A DNA stretch of 64,000 nt from Allorhizobium borbori (GTDB taxonomy: Bacteria > Pseudomonadota > Alphaproteobacteria > Rhizobiales > Rhizobiaceae): positions 142,225 to 206,224 of the forward strand of contig NZ_JACIDU010000005.1 in NCBI RefSeq assembly GCF_014196535.1, written 5' to 3'. The notes beneath the pieces are model-generated. The model ran no database searches. It was not told the origin of the DNA and worked only from the letters and a program-made list of their open reading frames with translations. Both the position numbers and the translations under genes were made by a program. Position 1 is the first letter of the stretch; each line of letters starts with the position of its first letter. Of the stretch, positions 43,218-52,019 are shown in pieces.

Positions 43218-43611
43218 ATGACAAAAAAAGCGGAATCTGAGCGTGTCGACATCTACACGCGGATCACAGATCGGATCGTCGAGGATCTCGAACAGGGCGT
43301 GCGTCCCTGGATGAAACCATGGAGCGCCGCCAATACCGATGGGCGGATCACCCGGCCGGTGAGACACAGCGGCCTGCCCTATTCGGGCATGAACGTGCTG
43401 CTCCTCTGGTCGGAGCAGATGTCTCGCGGCTTCTCTTCCTCGATGTGGATGACCTTCAAGCACGCCCTGGAACTGGGCGGGTCCGTGCGGAAAGGCGAAA
43501 CGGGCTCGACGGTCGTCTTCGCCAGCCGCTTCACCAAGTCGGTGGCCGACGGAAACGGCAATGATGTCGATCGGGAAATCCCGTTCCTGAAGGCATATTC
43601 GGTGTTCAATA
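43218..43611 (+). pseudogene. ardC: ardC antirestriction gene, 5' exon
   Basis: The first 131 codons of an ArdC-type antirestriction/zincin protein: MTKKAESERVDIYTRITDRI, then PWMKPWSAAN and SGLPYSGMNVLLLWSEQMSR. The frame breaks at AYSVFN, where a group II intron begins (GTGCG at 43612). Joining base 43611 to 46173 restores VFNIEQIDGLPDTYY, the normal family sequence. ArdC proteins protect single-stranded incoming plasmid DNA and block restriction. The gene is also broken by RIT element 2, so no full protein can be made even after splicing. Confidence 0.85.
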
Positions 43612-46172
43612 GTGCGCCGTAACGGCGAAAGTATGGGAGTGTCACGATGAGTGAATGAGCTTGCTGGGATAGCTCATGCCTGCCGAACTCACCTCGATCG
43701 GCAACGATTGTGACTCCGAAAGGAGCGGGGAACAATAGCATGTTCGGAAAAGGCCCAAAGCATCAAAGTCGTTTGCGATGCGGCGGGTCAGGGCAAGATG
43801 TGTATGGTGAAAGCTGTATTGCCTGAACCCTAGTTTGCAGCGGCCTACAACCGGAGCGGTGTCGTAGAACGACTGACACGGCACACCGAATGGACAGAGG
43901 ACAGGGTGTTGAGGTCCTCCAACCCCGATATCGGGAAAGCCAGCCCATTCGGCGCATCCTCCATCGGAGGGGTAAGTGAACGAACGGGGCACCTAACCAC
44001 ATCGTATCTCCCGCTTTCGTAATTACGGGATGCCCTAAGCAGGCATCGGCTCTGCTGATGACCTGTATGGGTACGGAGCCGTCATAGTACTCAAATGCCC
44101 GGAGTAATGACCGGGACAGCCGAAATCATCGGATGGTCGAGAATATAAGCTCAGGGCAACTTGGGCGAAAATTCTGCGGATCAGGGGAAGGACGGCAGCG
44201 ACTACGATCCAAAACCTTGCGAAGAGGTGTGCTAATGCTGCCAGATACTATCAAAAGGGCTGTTGGATCGCTCCCGATCATTGTTAGGTCGGGTCGGCGG
44301 GTCAATGGGCTCTATCGCCTTATGAAGGCTCCGCTCCTTTGGGAGCAAGCCTACCATAAAATCGCACAGAACAAGGGTGCGATGACGCCGGGCGTTGACG
44401 GACAGACCTTTGACGGCTTCACGTCGGAAAAGATACGTTCGATCATCGAGCGGCTGGCGAACGGGACCTATCGTCCGCAACCAGTACGTCGGGTGTACAT
44501 TCCCAAAGCCAACGGCAAGAAAAGGCCGCTTGGCGTGCCGACGACGGAAGACCGCTTGGTCCAGGAGGTTGTTCGAATTCTTCTGGAGCAAATCTATGAG
44601 CCGCTGTTCTCGCAGCACTCTCATGGATTCAGACCGAACCGATCCTGTCATACTGCGCTGGAGAACATCCGTGCGGTGTGGACAGGGGTGAAATGGCTGG
44701 TCGATGTCGATGTGGTCGGATACTTCGACAACATTGATCACGACGTCCTCATTGGCTTGCTTGAAAAACGTATCCACGACAGCCGATTCATCGGCTTGAT
44801 CCGTGGAATGTTGAAAGCGGGCTATATGGAGGATTGGGTTTATCACCGAACCTACAGCGGCACCCCACAGGGCGGTATTGTCTCCCCTATACTGGCAAAC
44901 ATCTACCTCCATGAACTCGACGAGTACATGGAATCGAAGGTCACAGCCTACCATAGGGGCGGGAAACGTGTTCCATCGGTCGAAGGCCGACGGATCATGA
45001 ATCGTCTGACGCGGCTTCGTAAGCAAGTGGATCAGCTTCGTCTTGATCGAGGCGATGATGATGCAGAGATCAAATCCAAATTGGAGGAGATCAGTCGGCT
45101 GAAGGCGGAACGTTTGACTGTGCCCGCCACCGACGCATTCGATCCGAATTACAAGCGGCTCCGCTACTGCCGTTATGCTGATGACTTCTTGATCGGCATA
45201 ATTGGCAGCAAAGACGATGCGCGACAGATCATGGAAGAGGTGAGGACATTCCTCTCCAAAAACCTGAAACTGAGCGTATCGGATGAGAAGAGCGGCATCC
45301 GCAAGGCTTCGGACGGAGCGCGTTTCCTTGGATACGATGTCAGGACATCGACCAACCGCAATCCGCACAAGGCGACCTTTTATGGTCGTCCAGCACTGCG
45401 GCGAGGGTTGGCAGATCGTTTGAAGCTGAATGTCCCAAGGGAAAAGGTGGTCCGGTTTGTCAATGGCAAAGGATGGGGCGACTACGATGCCTTTCGTCCT
45501 CGCCACCGTCCCGCTTTGACATTGGCGAGTGACGTCGAAATTGTCATGGCCTACAACGCTGAATGGAGAGGCTTCGCAAATTACTATGCGCTTGCCGATG
45601 ATGTGAAACGCAAGCTCAATAAGGGCGGGTACTTTGCCCTGATGAGCTGCGTCAAAACCATCGCAGCAAAGCACAAAACGTCTGCGAGGGAAATCTTCTC
45701 CAAGATGCGCCGAGGGCAAGACTTCTTCGTTCGCTTCCAAGTCGGAGAGGAACCCCGAGAGATCAAGATCTGGCAGCTGAAGGACCTGAAGTGCGAACCG
45801 CGAAAATGGGGTGACATTGATCGCCCACAATCATCAAAGTTCGTGTTCAGCAGGACAGAAATGGTCGAACGCCTCAACGCGCAGAAATGTACCAGATGCG
45901 GTCGAACAGATCTTCCATGTGAAATCCATCATGTCAGAAAGATCGCGGAAATGGAGAAAGCAGGGCTTGCCCGGTACATGCCGGCGGCACGATTACGCAA
46001 GCGCATTGTGCTTTGCCAGCCCTGCCATCGCTCCGTCCATGCTGCTGGCCAAGTTGACCAACGACGAGATGGAACACGTAGTCGTGGAGAGCCGGATGCG
46101 CTGAAAGGTGCAAGTCCGGTTCGGAGGGGGGCTGAGCCGCGTCCTCATTGAGGCGCCGCCAGCCTACCCTAC
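43612..46172 (+). mobile_element. group II intron (retroelement) inserted in ardC
   Basis: The 5' end is GTGCG and the 3' end CTAC. The ends are placed by requiring that the ardC frame be restored (aat-a/tc-gag gives N-I-E). Domain V is recognisable at 46089-46133 (GAGCCGGATGCGC, then GCAAGTCCGGTTCGG). The 620 bases before the ORF hold ribozyme domains I-III. Length is 2,561 bases. The intron encodes a reverse transcriptase-maturase with an HNH endonuclease, so it has the parts needed for splicing and retrohoming. Confidence 0.88.
44235..46151 (+). CDS. ltrA: group II intron reverse transcriptase-maturase with HNH endonuclease
   Basis: About 638 residues from the ATG at 44235 (GAAGAGGTG upstream); the frame is open to 44133. 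The RT domain shows [67 protein letters not shown] and the active site [11 protein letters not shown] thumb/maturase region follows ([17 protein letters not shown]). The HNH domain is [18 protein letters not shown] with [13 protein letters not shown]. The protein helps the intron fold and splice and copies it into new sites. After CHRSVHA, the +1 frame reads [17 protein letters not shown]-stop, which looks like the natural end. A 1-base insertion near 46045 may therefore have extended this copy into domain V. Confidence 0.9.
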   Translation: MLPDTIKRAVGSLPIIVRSGRRVNGLYRLMKAPLLWEQAYHKIAQNKGAMTPGVDGQTFDGFTSEKIRSIIERLANGTYRPQPVRRVYIPKANGKKRPLGVPTTEDRLVQEVVRILLEQIYEPLFSQHSHGFRPNRSCHTALENIRAVWTGVKWLVDVDVVGYFDNIDHDVLIGLLEKRIHDSRFIGLIRGMLKAGYMEDWVYHRTYSGTPQGGIVSPILANIYLHELDEYMESKVTAYHRGGKRVPSVEGRRIMNRLTRLRKQVDQLRLDRGDDDAEIKSKLEEISRLKAERLTVPATDAFDPNYKRLRYCRYADDFLIGIIGSKDDARQIMEEVRTFLSKNLKLSVSDEKSGIRKASDGARFLGYDVRTSTNRNPHKATFYGRPALRRGLADRLKLNVPREKVVRFVNGKGWGDYDAFRPRHRPALTLASDVEIVMAYNAEWRGFANYYALADDVKRKLNKGGYFALMSCVKTIAAKHKTSAREIFSKMRRGQDFFVRFQVGEEPREIKIWQLKDLKCEPRKWGDIDRPQSSKFVFSRTEMVERLNAQKCTRCGRTDLPCEIHHVRKIAEMEKAGLARYMPAARLRKRIVLCQPCHRSVHAAGQVDQRRDGTRSRGEPDALKGASPVRRGAEPRPH

Positions 46173-46404
46173 TCGAGCAGATCGATGGTTTGCCTGACAC
46201 CTATTATGCCCCGCCAGCAAAGGTACGGGATCCTGTCGAGCGCATCGAGAGCGCCGATCGCTTCTTCAAAGCGACGGGCGCAGTCATCCGCCACGGCGGC
46301 AACCAGGCCTACTACTCGCCGGTCATGGACTATATCCAGATGCCGCCCTTCGAGGCGTTTCGCGATGCTGCCGGATACGCGGCCGTCCTCAGCCATGAGG
46401 CGAC
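46173..46404 (+). pseudogene. ardC: ardC antirestriction gene, middle segment
   Basis: This continues the ardC frame from intron to RIT element: EQIDGLPDTYYAPPAKVRDP, GAVIRHGGNQAYYSPVMDYI and QMPPFEAFRDAAGYAAVLSH. The zincin metal motif HEATH is reached just as the frame is interrupted at about 46405 by RIT element 2. The zinc site is thus split from the downstream Trp and helix. Confidence 0.85.
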
Positions 46405-46433
46405 ACATAATGCCGTGATCCGTATTATGCCGC
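46405..46433. repeat. left terminal inverted repeat of RIT element 2
   Basis: ACATAATGCCGTGATCCGTA followed by TTATGCCGC. The reverse complement recurs at 49718-49747 with two mismatches. Each copy is itself a partial palindrome with GCATAAT at both sides, as expected of a paired recombinase binding site. Confidence 0.75.
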
Positions 46434-46524
46434 ATCTCTTTGAGAACCCGCGGCCTGCAAGGTGATCGCGTCAATCGCGTTCGGCATAATCTTCGTGGCT
46501 CCAACAACAAGGAGCACACGAAAG

Positions 46525-47733
46525 ATGCCTGCAATTCTGAACACCTGCATCGAGCCCTACCTGGACTCGTTTACCCAGCGTCTCGTCGCCGCCGATTATA
46601 AGGCGCCGACCATCAAAGAGTACCGGTCGATCATTCGAAGGCTTGGCCAGGTGATGGATGCGGAAGGGGTAAAGCCTTCAAAACTCACGCTAGACACGGC
46701 CGATCGGCTAGGACGGACTTTGCCGCGTAGGTATTACCAGAGTGTCCGCCCTCACAAACTCGCACATCGGTTTGCCCAGCATCTGATCGACATCGGAGTG
46801 GTAGAGGCCACGGCGCCAACCCAAGCGCAGATCGCGCGGGCCGACTTGTTGGCAAGGTTCGAAACCTATCTCGTCAAACAACGAGGTCTCAGCCAGCGGA
46901 CGATCTATCACTCGCTGCGCTTTGCCAACCGTTTCCTCGACTACCGCTTCGGAGAAACGACGATCGATATCGGTTGCTTGCGTCCCGCCGATGCGATCGG
47001 GTTCGTGGAGCATGCCCTGGCAAGTGCGCGCCGCGACAAAACGATTGGAACGCATGTTCGGACTTTCCTCCAATATCTGTTTGCATGTGGAGCCACGTCG
47101 ACCAATCTGGCGCTGAGCGTGCCGAAAACGGCAAAGTCGTGGAGCCCGCGACTGCCAAGACATCTGTCGCCAGATGGTGTTGAAGCGGTCCTGGCCAATG
47201 TGCGCAACAATCCAAGGCACGGCGCACGGGACTATGCGATGCTGCTGCTGATGGCCCGGCTCGGGTTGAGAGCAGTCGAGGTCATGGCAATCCAACTCGA
47301 CGACATCGATTGGCGCGCGGGCGAACTTATGGTGCGCGGCAAGGGCAAGCTGCACGACCGGTTACCGATCTCGATGGAGGTCGGCGATGCGCTCAGCCGC
47401 TACCTTCGCGAAGAGAGAGGCCCGGCGACATGCCGCGCGATGTTTGTCACCCATCGCGCGCCGCATCGACCGTTCAGAGATAGCCAGATCGTCAACAACG
47501 TCCTCAAAGAGGCATTGAGGGCAACCGGCCAGAAGCCGGTGACACCCTATGTGGGATCGCACCTGCTCCGCCATAGTCTTGCGACCCAATTGGTGAACAC
47601 GGGGGCTTCGCTGGATGAAATCGGCGACGTGTTGCGACACCGATCACGAACATCGACGATGATCTATGCACGCCTCGACATTGAAGGCTTGCGATCGATC
47701 GCACAGCCTTGGCCAGTGGCGGGATGTGTGTGA
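46525..47733 (+). CDS. RIT element 2 tyrosine recombinase RitA
   Basis: A 402-residue recombinase beginning MPAILNTCIEPYLDSFTQRL after AAGGAGCACACGAAAG. Catalytic motifs are RLGLRAVEVMAIQL, GSHLLRHSLATQLVN and the Tyr in SRTSTMIYARLDIEG. The frame is open to 46462, but the upstream codons lie in the leader. Its stop overlaps the ritB start (TGATG), coupling the trio. Confidence 0.88.
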   Translation: MPAILNTCIEPYLDSFTQRLVAADYKAPTIKEYRSIIRRLGQVMDAEGVKPSKLTLDTADRLGRTLPRRYYQSVRPHKLAHRFAQHLIDIGVVEATAPTQAQIARADLLARFETYLVKQRGLSQRTIYHSLRFANRFLDYRFGETTIDIGCLRPADAIGFVEHALASARRDKTIGTHVRTFLQYLFACGATSTNLALSVPKTAKSWSPRLPRHLSPDGVEAVLANVRNNPRHGARDYAMLLLMARLGLRAVEVMAIQLDDIDWRAGELMVRGKGKLHDRLPISMEVGDALSRYLREERGPATCRAMFVTHRAPHRPFRDSQIVNNVLKEALRATGQKPVTPYVGSHLLRHSLATQLVNTGASLDEIGDVLRHRSRTSTMIYARLDIEGLRSIAQPWPVAGCV

Positions 47734-48674
47734 TGAGCCTCACCATCCAACTCGACCGCTATCTGAGTGTCAGGCGCAGCCTGGGCTATGATCTTGGCAC
47801 CGCTGCTCGCATCCTTCGTCGCTTCACCCGGTTCGCTGACCGCGAGGGCGCCACACATGTCGACACGGCGTTGTTCCTGCGTTGGCACGCCACCCTGGCT
47901 GAGGCCTGTTCCTCGACCAGAGGAGCGAGGCTGACTGCTGTACGTCTGTTTGCACAGTGGCTCAGCAGCTTCGATCCAGCTCATGAGGTGCCCAGCAGAG
48001 GACTGTTACCAAGCTCGATCCGACGGTCGCGTCCACACATTTACAGCGACGATGAAATCAGAACAATCATCGCTGCCGCCAAAGAACTGCCGTCGGTCTA
48101 CGGTCTGCGAGGCCTGACCTGCTCCACTCTGTTCGGGCTCATCGCGGTTACTGGTCTTCGTATCAGCGAGGCGTTGGCGCTTGACCGGGATGACATCGAC
48201 ACATTGAACGGTGTGCTGCGGGTACGGCAGGGCAAGCTTGGCAAAGAGCGCTTGCTACCGCTCCATCTCAGCGTCGTCACGCACCTGATCGATTATCTTG
48301 TCGAACGGGACCGGCTAATAGGCCATCCTGTCGCGCCGCTGTTCGTCACCGACAAAGCTTCACGGCTCACCGACTGCGGGGCCCGATACAGCTTTGCGCG
48401 GGCATGTCAGGACGCCGGGCTCAGAACCCATCAACCACACTGCAAACATGGACGGGGACCGCGCGTTCACGATCTTCGCCACAGCTTCGCGGTGAAGACG
48501 ATGGTCCAGTGGTACCGTACCGGCAAAGACCCGGCACGCGAGATGATCCGGCTGACTACCTATCTCGGTCACGGCAGTCCTGCCAACACGTATTGGTATC
48601 TGGAAGCAGTGCCAGAATTGCTCGGTCTGGCAATGGCGCGAGCGACATCCGGCGATGGGGAGACACGTCGATGA
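47733..48674 (+). CDS. RIT element 2 tyrosine recombinase RitB
   Basis: A 313-residue recombinase beginning MSLTIQLDRYLSVRRSLGYD in a TGATG overlap with ritA. Catalytic residues appear in TGLRISEALALDRDD, RVHDLRHSFAVKTMVQ and the NTYWYLEAVPELLG segment. The last of these has the same WY-E-V-PEL signature as the RitB of element 1, confirming the subgroup. Confidence 0.88.
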   Translation: MSLTIQLDRYLSVRRSLGYDLGTAARILRRFTRFADREGATHVDTALFLRWHATLAEACSSTRGARLTAVRLFAQWLSSFDPAHEVPSRGLLPSSIRRSRPHIYSDDEIRTIIAAAKELPSVYGLRGLTCSTLFGLIAVTGLRISEALALDRDDIDTLNGVLRVRQGKLGKERLLPLHLSVVTHLIDYLVERDRLIGHPVAPLFVTDKASRLTDCGARYSFARACQDAGLRTHQPHCKHGRGPRVHDLRHSFAVKTMVQWYRTGKDPAREMIRLTTYLGHGSPANTYWYLEAVPELLGLAMARATSGDGETRR

Positions 48675-49660
48675 GTGTTACCACCTTGCCTTCTCTAATC
48701 CAGCGCTTCTTCACTGACCGGCTACGCATCCAGTTGGAAGCGAGCCCCCATACGATTGCCGGTTACCGGGATACGTTCCGACTTTTGTTGCGGTACGCAA
48801 GTGCACGACACGGCAAGCCGCCGGTCAAGTTGTTGATCGAGGATATTGACGCCGATCTGGTTGCCGACTTCCTCGTCTATACGGAGACCGCCCGAGGCAA
48901 CAGCGCACGCAGCAGGAACACCAGGCTCGCCGCGATCAGATCCTTCTTCCGCTATGTCGCGATAATCGACCCGACTTGGCTGCTGCAATGCCAGCGCATC
49001 CTCGCCATGCCGAACAAGCGCTATGTGCGGCGGGAGGTGACGTTCCTCGACACCAATGAAATCGCTGCCTTGCTGGCAGCGCCTGACCGGAAGACATGGG
49101 CGGGGCGACGCGACCATGCCCTGTTGTTACTCGCGGTACAAACCGGGCTCAGGGCCTCCGAGCTGGTCGGTCTCAAGTGTGCTGACGTGGTGCTCGGATC
49201 CGGCGCACATATCCGCTGCATGGGAAAGGGCAGGAAGGAGCGCGCCACCCCGCTTCGCCGTGAAACGGCCAAGCTCCTGGCCGCTTGGATCGGGGACGGT
49301 GACAAGGGCAGGCCGCTATTCCCATCGATCAGAGGGGAGCCGCTGAGCCACGATGCCCTTGAGCATCTCGTGCGCAAACATTGCCTGACGGCATCACGCA
49401 CGTGCCCCAGCATTGGCTGCAAGCGGGTTACGCCGCATACGCTGCGCCACAGTACGGCGATGGACCTGCTCCATCACGGCGTCGATCCTGCCGTGATCGC
49501 GCTCTGGCTTGGTCACGAAAACGTCGAGACTACCCAGATCTACATCCATGCCGACATGCGAATGAAGGAAAAGGCGCTTGCCCGCGTCGCGGCCCCGGCC
49601 ACGCCTTCGGGGCGGTTCAGGCCAGACGATAACCTACTCGCCTTCCTAGAAGGGCTCTGA
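48671..49660 (+). CDS. RIT element 2 tyrosine recombinase RitC
   Basis: A 329-residue recombinase beginning MSVTTLPSLIQRFFTDRLRI, with its ATG in an ATGA overlap with ritB. Motifs are QTGLRASELVGLKC, TPHTLRHSTAMDLLHH and TTQIYIHADMRMKE (Tyr nucleophile). N-terminal similarity to the RitC of element 1 (LLQRFFVDHLRQQ) supports the family. A longer frame from 48404 is a shadow in ritB. Confidence 0.88.
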   Translation: MSVTTLPSLIQRFFTDRLRIQLEASPHTIAGYRDTFRLLLRYASARHGKPPVKLLIEDIDADLVADFLVYTETARGNSARSRNTRLAAIRSFFRYVAIIDPTWLLQCQRILAMPNKRYVRREVTFLDTNEIAALLAAPDRKTWAGRRDHALLLLAVQTGLRASELVGLKCADVVLGSGAHIRCMGKGRKERATPLRRETAKLLAAWIGDGDKGRPLFPSIRGEPLSHDALEHLVRKHCLTASRTCPSIGCKRVTPHTLRHSTAMDLLHHGVDPAVIALWLGHENVETTQIYIHADMRMKEKALARVAAPATPSGRFRPDDNLLAFLEGL

Positions 49661-49717
49661 TTATCCCGAACAGCCGCATGGCCGAAACCAGGCTAACAGG
49701 GCTCCAACGGAGGCCAT

Positions 49718-49769
49718 GCGGCATAATCCGGATCGCGGCATTATGCCCGTTATGCCGATATCGGCATAA
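49718..49769. repeat. right terminal repeat and 20-base perfect palindrome of RIT element 2
   Basis: Positions 49718-49747 repeat the left end in inverted orientation. Two bases further, TTATGCCGATATCGGCATAA (49750-49769) is a perfect 20-base palindrome. The CGGCATAA/TTATGCCG unit is common to all of these sites. Confidence 0.75.
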
Positions 49770-50070
49770 GACCCACTGGACAGCGGCTGAACATCGGGTC
49801 GGACGTGATCTTTCTCGATATGCCAAGGACCGGACGGATCGCGCCCGCGAAGAACTTATCGCGGAACTCGGCAGCTGCTTCCTCTGCGCCGATCTTGGCA
49901 TCGCGCCGGAGCTCGAGCCACGGCCGGATCACGCATCCTATCTGCAATCGTGGCTATCGGTCCTTGCCTACGACAAGCGGGCGATCTTCCAGGCGGCGGC
50001 CCATGCGCAGCGCGCTGTGAGCTTCCTGCATTCCTTGCAGCCGGAAGCGGATTTGAGGGCTGCGGCCTGA
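49768..50070 (+). pseudogene. ardC: ardC antirestriction gene, 3' segment
   Basis: This is the C-terminal third of ArdC: KTHWTAAEHRVGRDLSRYAK, then AREELIAELGSCFLCADLGI (the second zincin helix with its Glu) and DKRAIFQAAAHAQRAVSFLH. It follows directly from the left-side HEATH once RIT element 2 is removed. It has no start codon of its own. Base composition matches the 5' exon. Confidence 0.85.
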
Positions 50071-50073
50071 CGC

Positions 50074-50247
50074 TCAGGCGCGGTCGGCACCACCGGTAGC
50101 GGCCGTGTCATCCATGTCGCGCTGGTCTTGAAGACCTTGTGCAATATCAGCATCCAGCCCTCCCCAGATCGACGGTTTTGCAACGTCGGGCTTTGGTTTG
50201 CGGGACGGTTTGCGCTCAATGATAAACGGCTTGGTCTGCTGACGCAT
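50074..50247 (-). CDS. short basic plasmid protein (KPFIIERKPSRKPKP type)
   Basis: Fifty-seven residues beginning MRQQTKPFIIERKPSRKPKP and containing KPSIWGGLDADI, then an acidic tail. Short proteins with the pattern TKPFxVExKxSRK followed by PSIWG are widespread on rhizobial plasmids, and I recall them as conserved hypothetical or regulator-like. The highly basic start would suit DNA or RNA binding. The frame is open 22 codons further, but the ATG at 50247 fits the family. Confidence 0.6.
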   Translation of the reverse strand: MRQQTKPFIIERKPSRKPKPDVAKPSIWGGLDADIAQGLQDQRDMDDTAATGGADRA

Positions 50248-50698
50248 TGTTCTTCCAGGCTGCGATTCGCGTGTGCACGATATCGCACGCCGCATAGCGG
50301 GCAAGCCGGCCAATGTTTACGGTGTAGCGTTTCCCCAACTCAAGCATGCGGCGACGGCGGTGCGAGTGCGGCGATGGAACGGATGCCATTCGTGCCCAGG
50401 GCAAATCCGGTGGAACGCCATTGCCATATCCCTTCACGTCAGAGTTTCCGGCAACCCATCTGCGGGCTCGATGTGGCATGTCTGACCGGAGACCGGCTGC
50501 GCCTCGATCGTCTTCCCGCAACGACAAGGCACAGATTTCTTACCCCGGATCCCTCACGGGTTCCTCCTCTCCCACTAACAAATCTGCGACTTGTCGCCCT
50601 CCATTTCATTGCGGCCCAATCGCCACCCCAGCGCGCGAGCGCGATGGGGACCCCGGCTGGGTGCGGTCCGATCGTCACCGGTCTTTGCGACAGCCATC

Positions 50699-50720
50699 GA
50701 GGCCGCGATGGGCGCGGCCC
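50699..50720 (+). promoter_or_regulatory. GC-rich leader hairpin shared with ardC
   Basis: GAGGCCGCGATGGGCGCGGC is the counterpart of the element at 43177-43198. It lies just ahead of the AAAAAAGGAATACGACA ribosome site of the DUF736 gene. The leader upstream (50250-50698, about 450 bases) holds no gene I can support. Confidence 0.5.
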
Positions 50721-50744
50721 GAACACGAAAAAAGGAATACGACA

Positions 50745-51053
50745 ATGGCAACCATCGGCACCTTCACCTCCACCGAAACCGGCTTCACCGGCTCCATCCG
50801 CACGCTCGCCCTCAACGTCAAGGCACGCATCGCCCGGGTCGAGAACCCCTCCGACAAGGGCCCGCAGTTCCGCGTCTATGCCGGGAGCGTTGAACTGGGC
50901 GCGGCCTGGCAGAAGACCTCCGGTGAGGGCCGCGACTACCTCTCGGTCAAGCTCGACGATCCGAGCTTCCCGGCTCCCATCTACGCAACGCTCGCCGAGG
51001 TGGAAGGCGAGGATGGCCTCCAGCTCATCTGGTCCCGCCCGAACCGGGACTGA
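50745..51053 (+). CDS. DUF736 family protein
   Basis: A 102-residue small soluble protein. [20 protein letters not shown] is the hallmark start of DUF736, followed by [20 protein letters not shown] and [19 protein letters not shown]. It is nearly always encoded on plasmids and integrative elements of alphaproteobacteria. Its function is unknown; a single-stranded-DNA-binding-like beta fold has been suspected from its pattern. A longer open frame upstream is non-coding leader. Two hairpin terminators follow. Confidence 0.88.
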   Translation: MATIGTFTSTETGFTGSIRTLALNVKARIARVENPSDKGPQFRVYAGSVELGAAWQKTSGEGRDYLSVKLDDPSFPAPIYATLAEVEGEDGLQLIWSRPNRD

Positions 51054-51105
51054 TTGACATCACGAGGCTCCGCCACCGGCGGGGCCTTCTCGTCTCCGGA
51101 GAACC

Positions 51106-51142
51106 AAAGCCGGACCCGGCATCGAGCTAGGTCCGGCTTTTT
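51106..51142 (+). terminator. rho-independent terminator after DUF736
   Basis: AAAGCCGGACC (51106-51116) pairs with GGTCCGGCTTT (51130-51140) and runs into TTTTT. A second hairpin at 51066-51086 (GGCTCCGCC-acc-GGCGGGGCC) lies between it and the stop codon, so termination may be tandem. Confidence 0.85.
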
Positions 51143-51371
51143 GGTGGCATACGGTAGGTGGGGAAGCTGCTCAGAACGAGCGATCCTACCAAGCGGGCAT
51201 CGCGGCCTCAAGGATGAGCGGTTCCCCCAATTTACTCCACCCGCCCGGTGGGCAGCCTCCGTAAATCGGCTCCCCCACTCCCCGGCTCTGCCGGTCGCTT
51301 GCGCGATCCCTGACCCCGCCATCCCCTCTCGGACTCGTCGGTCACCTTTCACAAACGTCAAGGAGACGAAG

Positions 51372-51542
51372 ATGACCTACGAACTCGAAATCCAGATCGA
51401 AGAACTGCGGGCCGAGCTGCGCAACGCTGTCGATGGCGCCGAGCGCCGTCAGATCCAGGCCGAGCTCGAAATCGCCCAGGCTGAACTGGCCATCGCGGCT
51501 GCCGAGATGGAGGGCCTTGTCGAAGCCGAGCCGCCTTTCTGA
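51372..51542 (+). CDS. 56-residue acidic coiled-coil protein
   Basis: MTYELEIQIEELRAELRNAV and the rest form one continuous Glu/Ala/Leu-rich helix ending EAEPPF. AAGGAGACGAAG directly before the ATG supports it. The heptad pattern suggests a dimeric coiled coil. Function is unknown. The 230 bases before it hold only the DUF736 terminators and a leader. Confidence 0.7.
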   Translation: MTYELEIQIEELRAELRNAVDGAERRQIQAELEIAQAELAIAAAEMEGLVEAEPPF

Positions 51543-51805
51543 GGTGGCTGGTGTCGCCCGCTATCGTCGTGGTTGATCTGCTTCAGGTTCCTGTCGATCC
51601 CATTTCATCGACATTGGGAATGATGCGGATCGTGCGTCCCGCCGCAACCTGATGCCGGCAGAATTTTCCCCACCTTCGGTTCCTCGCGCAGCAAAATTCT
51701 GAGGCCCTCAGGTCCTCCGCTGCGCTTCGGCCGTGGCCGGTGCAGCCCTCCTTCCCGATCCGCAATTCATCCCCGCGACGAAACGCAATCGACAGGAGAT
51801 ACCAT

Positions 51806-51979
51806 ATGCAACAGCTCGCCAAATTCCTCCAAGCCACAGGCCGCCGCCTTCACATACTCGCGAAGGTGATCTGTCACTTCTTCCGCAAGGGCAAGCTCGG
51901 CATGAAGATCGCGATCAAGGTCCCGTTCTTCGTCGAGGTCGAAATCATTTTCGAGACCGACTGGAACCGACGGCGCTAA
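51806..51979 (+). CDS. 57-residue basic hypothetical protein
   Basis: It begins MQQLAKFLQATGRRLHILAK after CAGGAGATACCAT and ends FVEVEIIFETDWNRRR. It is basic at the start, with an amphipathic hydrophobic centre. It may associate with membranes or nucleic acid. Family and function are unknown to me. A strong GC hairpin separates it from the convergent nuclease gene. Confidence 0.6.
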   Translation: MQQLAKFLQATGRRLHILAKVICHFFRKGKLGMKIAIKVPFFVEVEIIFETDWNRRR

Positions 51980-51987
51980 GCGCCCTG

Positions 51988-52009
51988 CCGGCCCGGTTCG
52001 CCGGGCCGG
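51988..52009. terminator. GC hairpin between convergent genes
   Basis: CCGGCCCG-gttcgc-CGGGCCGG is an 8-base perfect stem between the plus-strand gene ending at 51979 and the minus-strand nuclease ending at 52020. There is no T run. It is a probable shared transcription stop. Confidence 0.55.
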
Positions 52010-52019
52010 GATCTCCAGC

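Larger units (their letters stand above)
46405..49770 (+). mobile_element. RIT element 2 (recombinase-in-trio), inserted in ardC
   Basis: Three coupled tyrosine-recombinase genes on the plus strand lie between inverted repeats at 46405-46433 and 49718-49747 (about 29 bases, two mismatches). A 20-base perfect palindrome (49750-49769) lies at the right edge, and ardC resumes at 49768-49771. The target sequence reads ACACAT on the left and ACCCAC on the right, which may be an imperfect target duplication. The element is in the opposite orientation to RIT element 1, and its proteins are clearly different. Confidence 0.82.
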
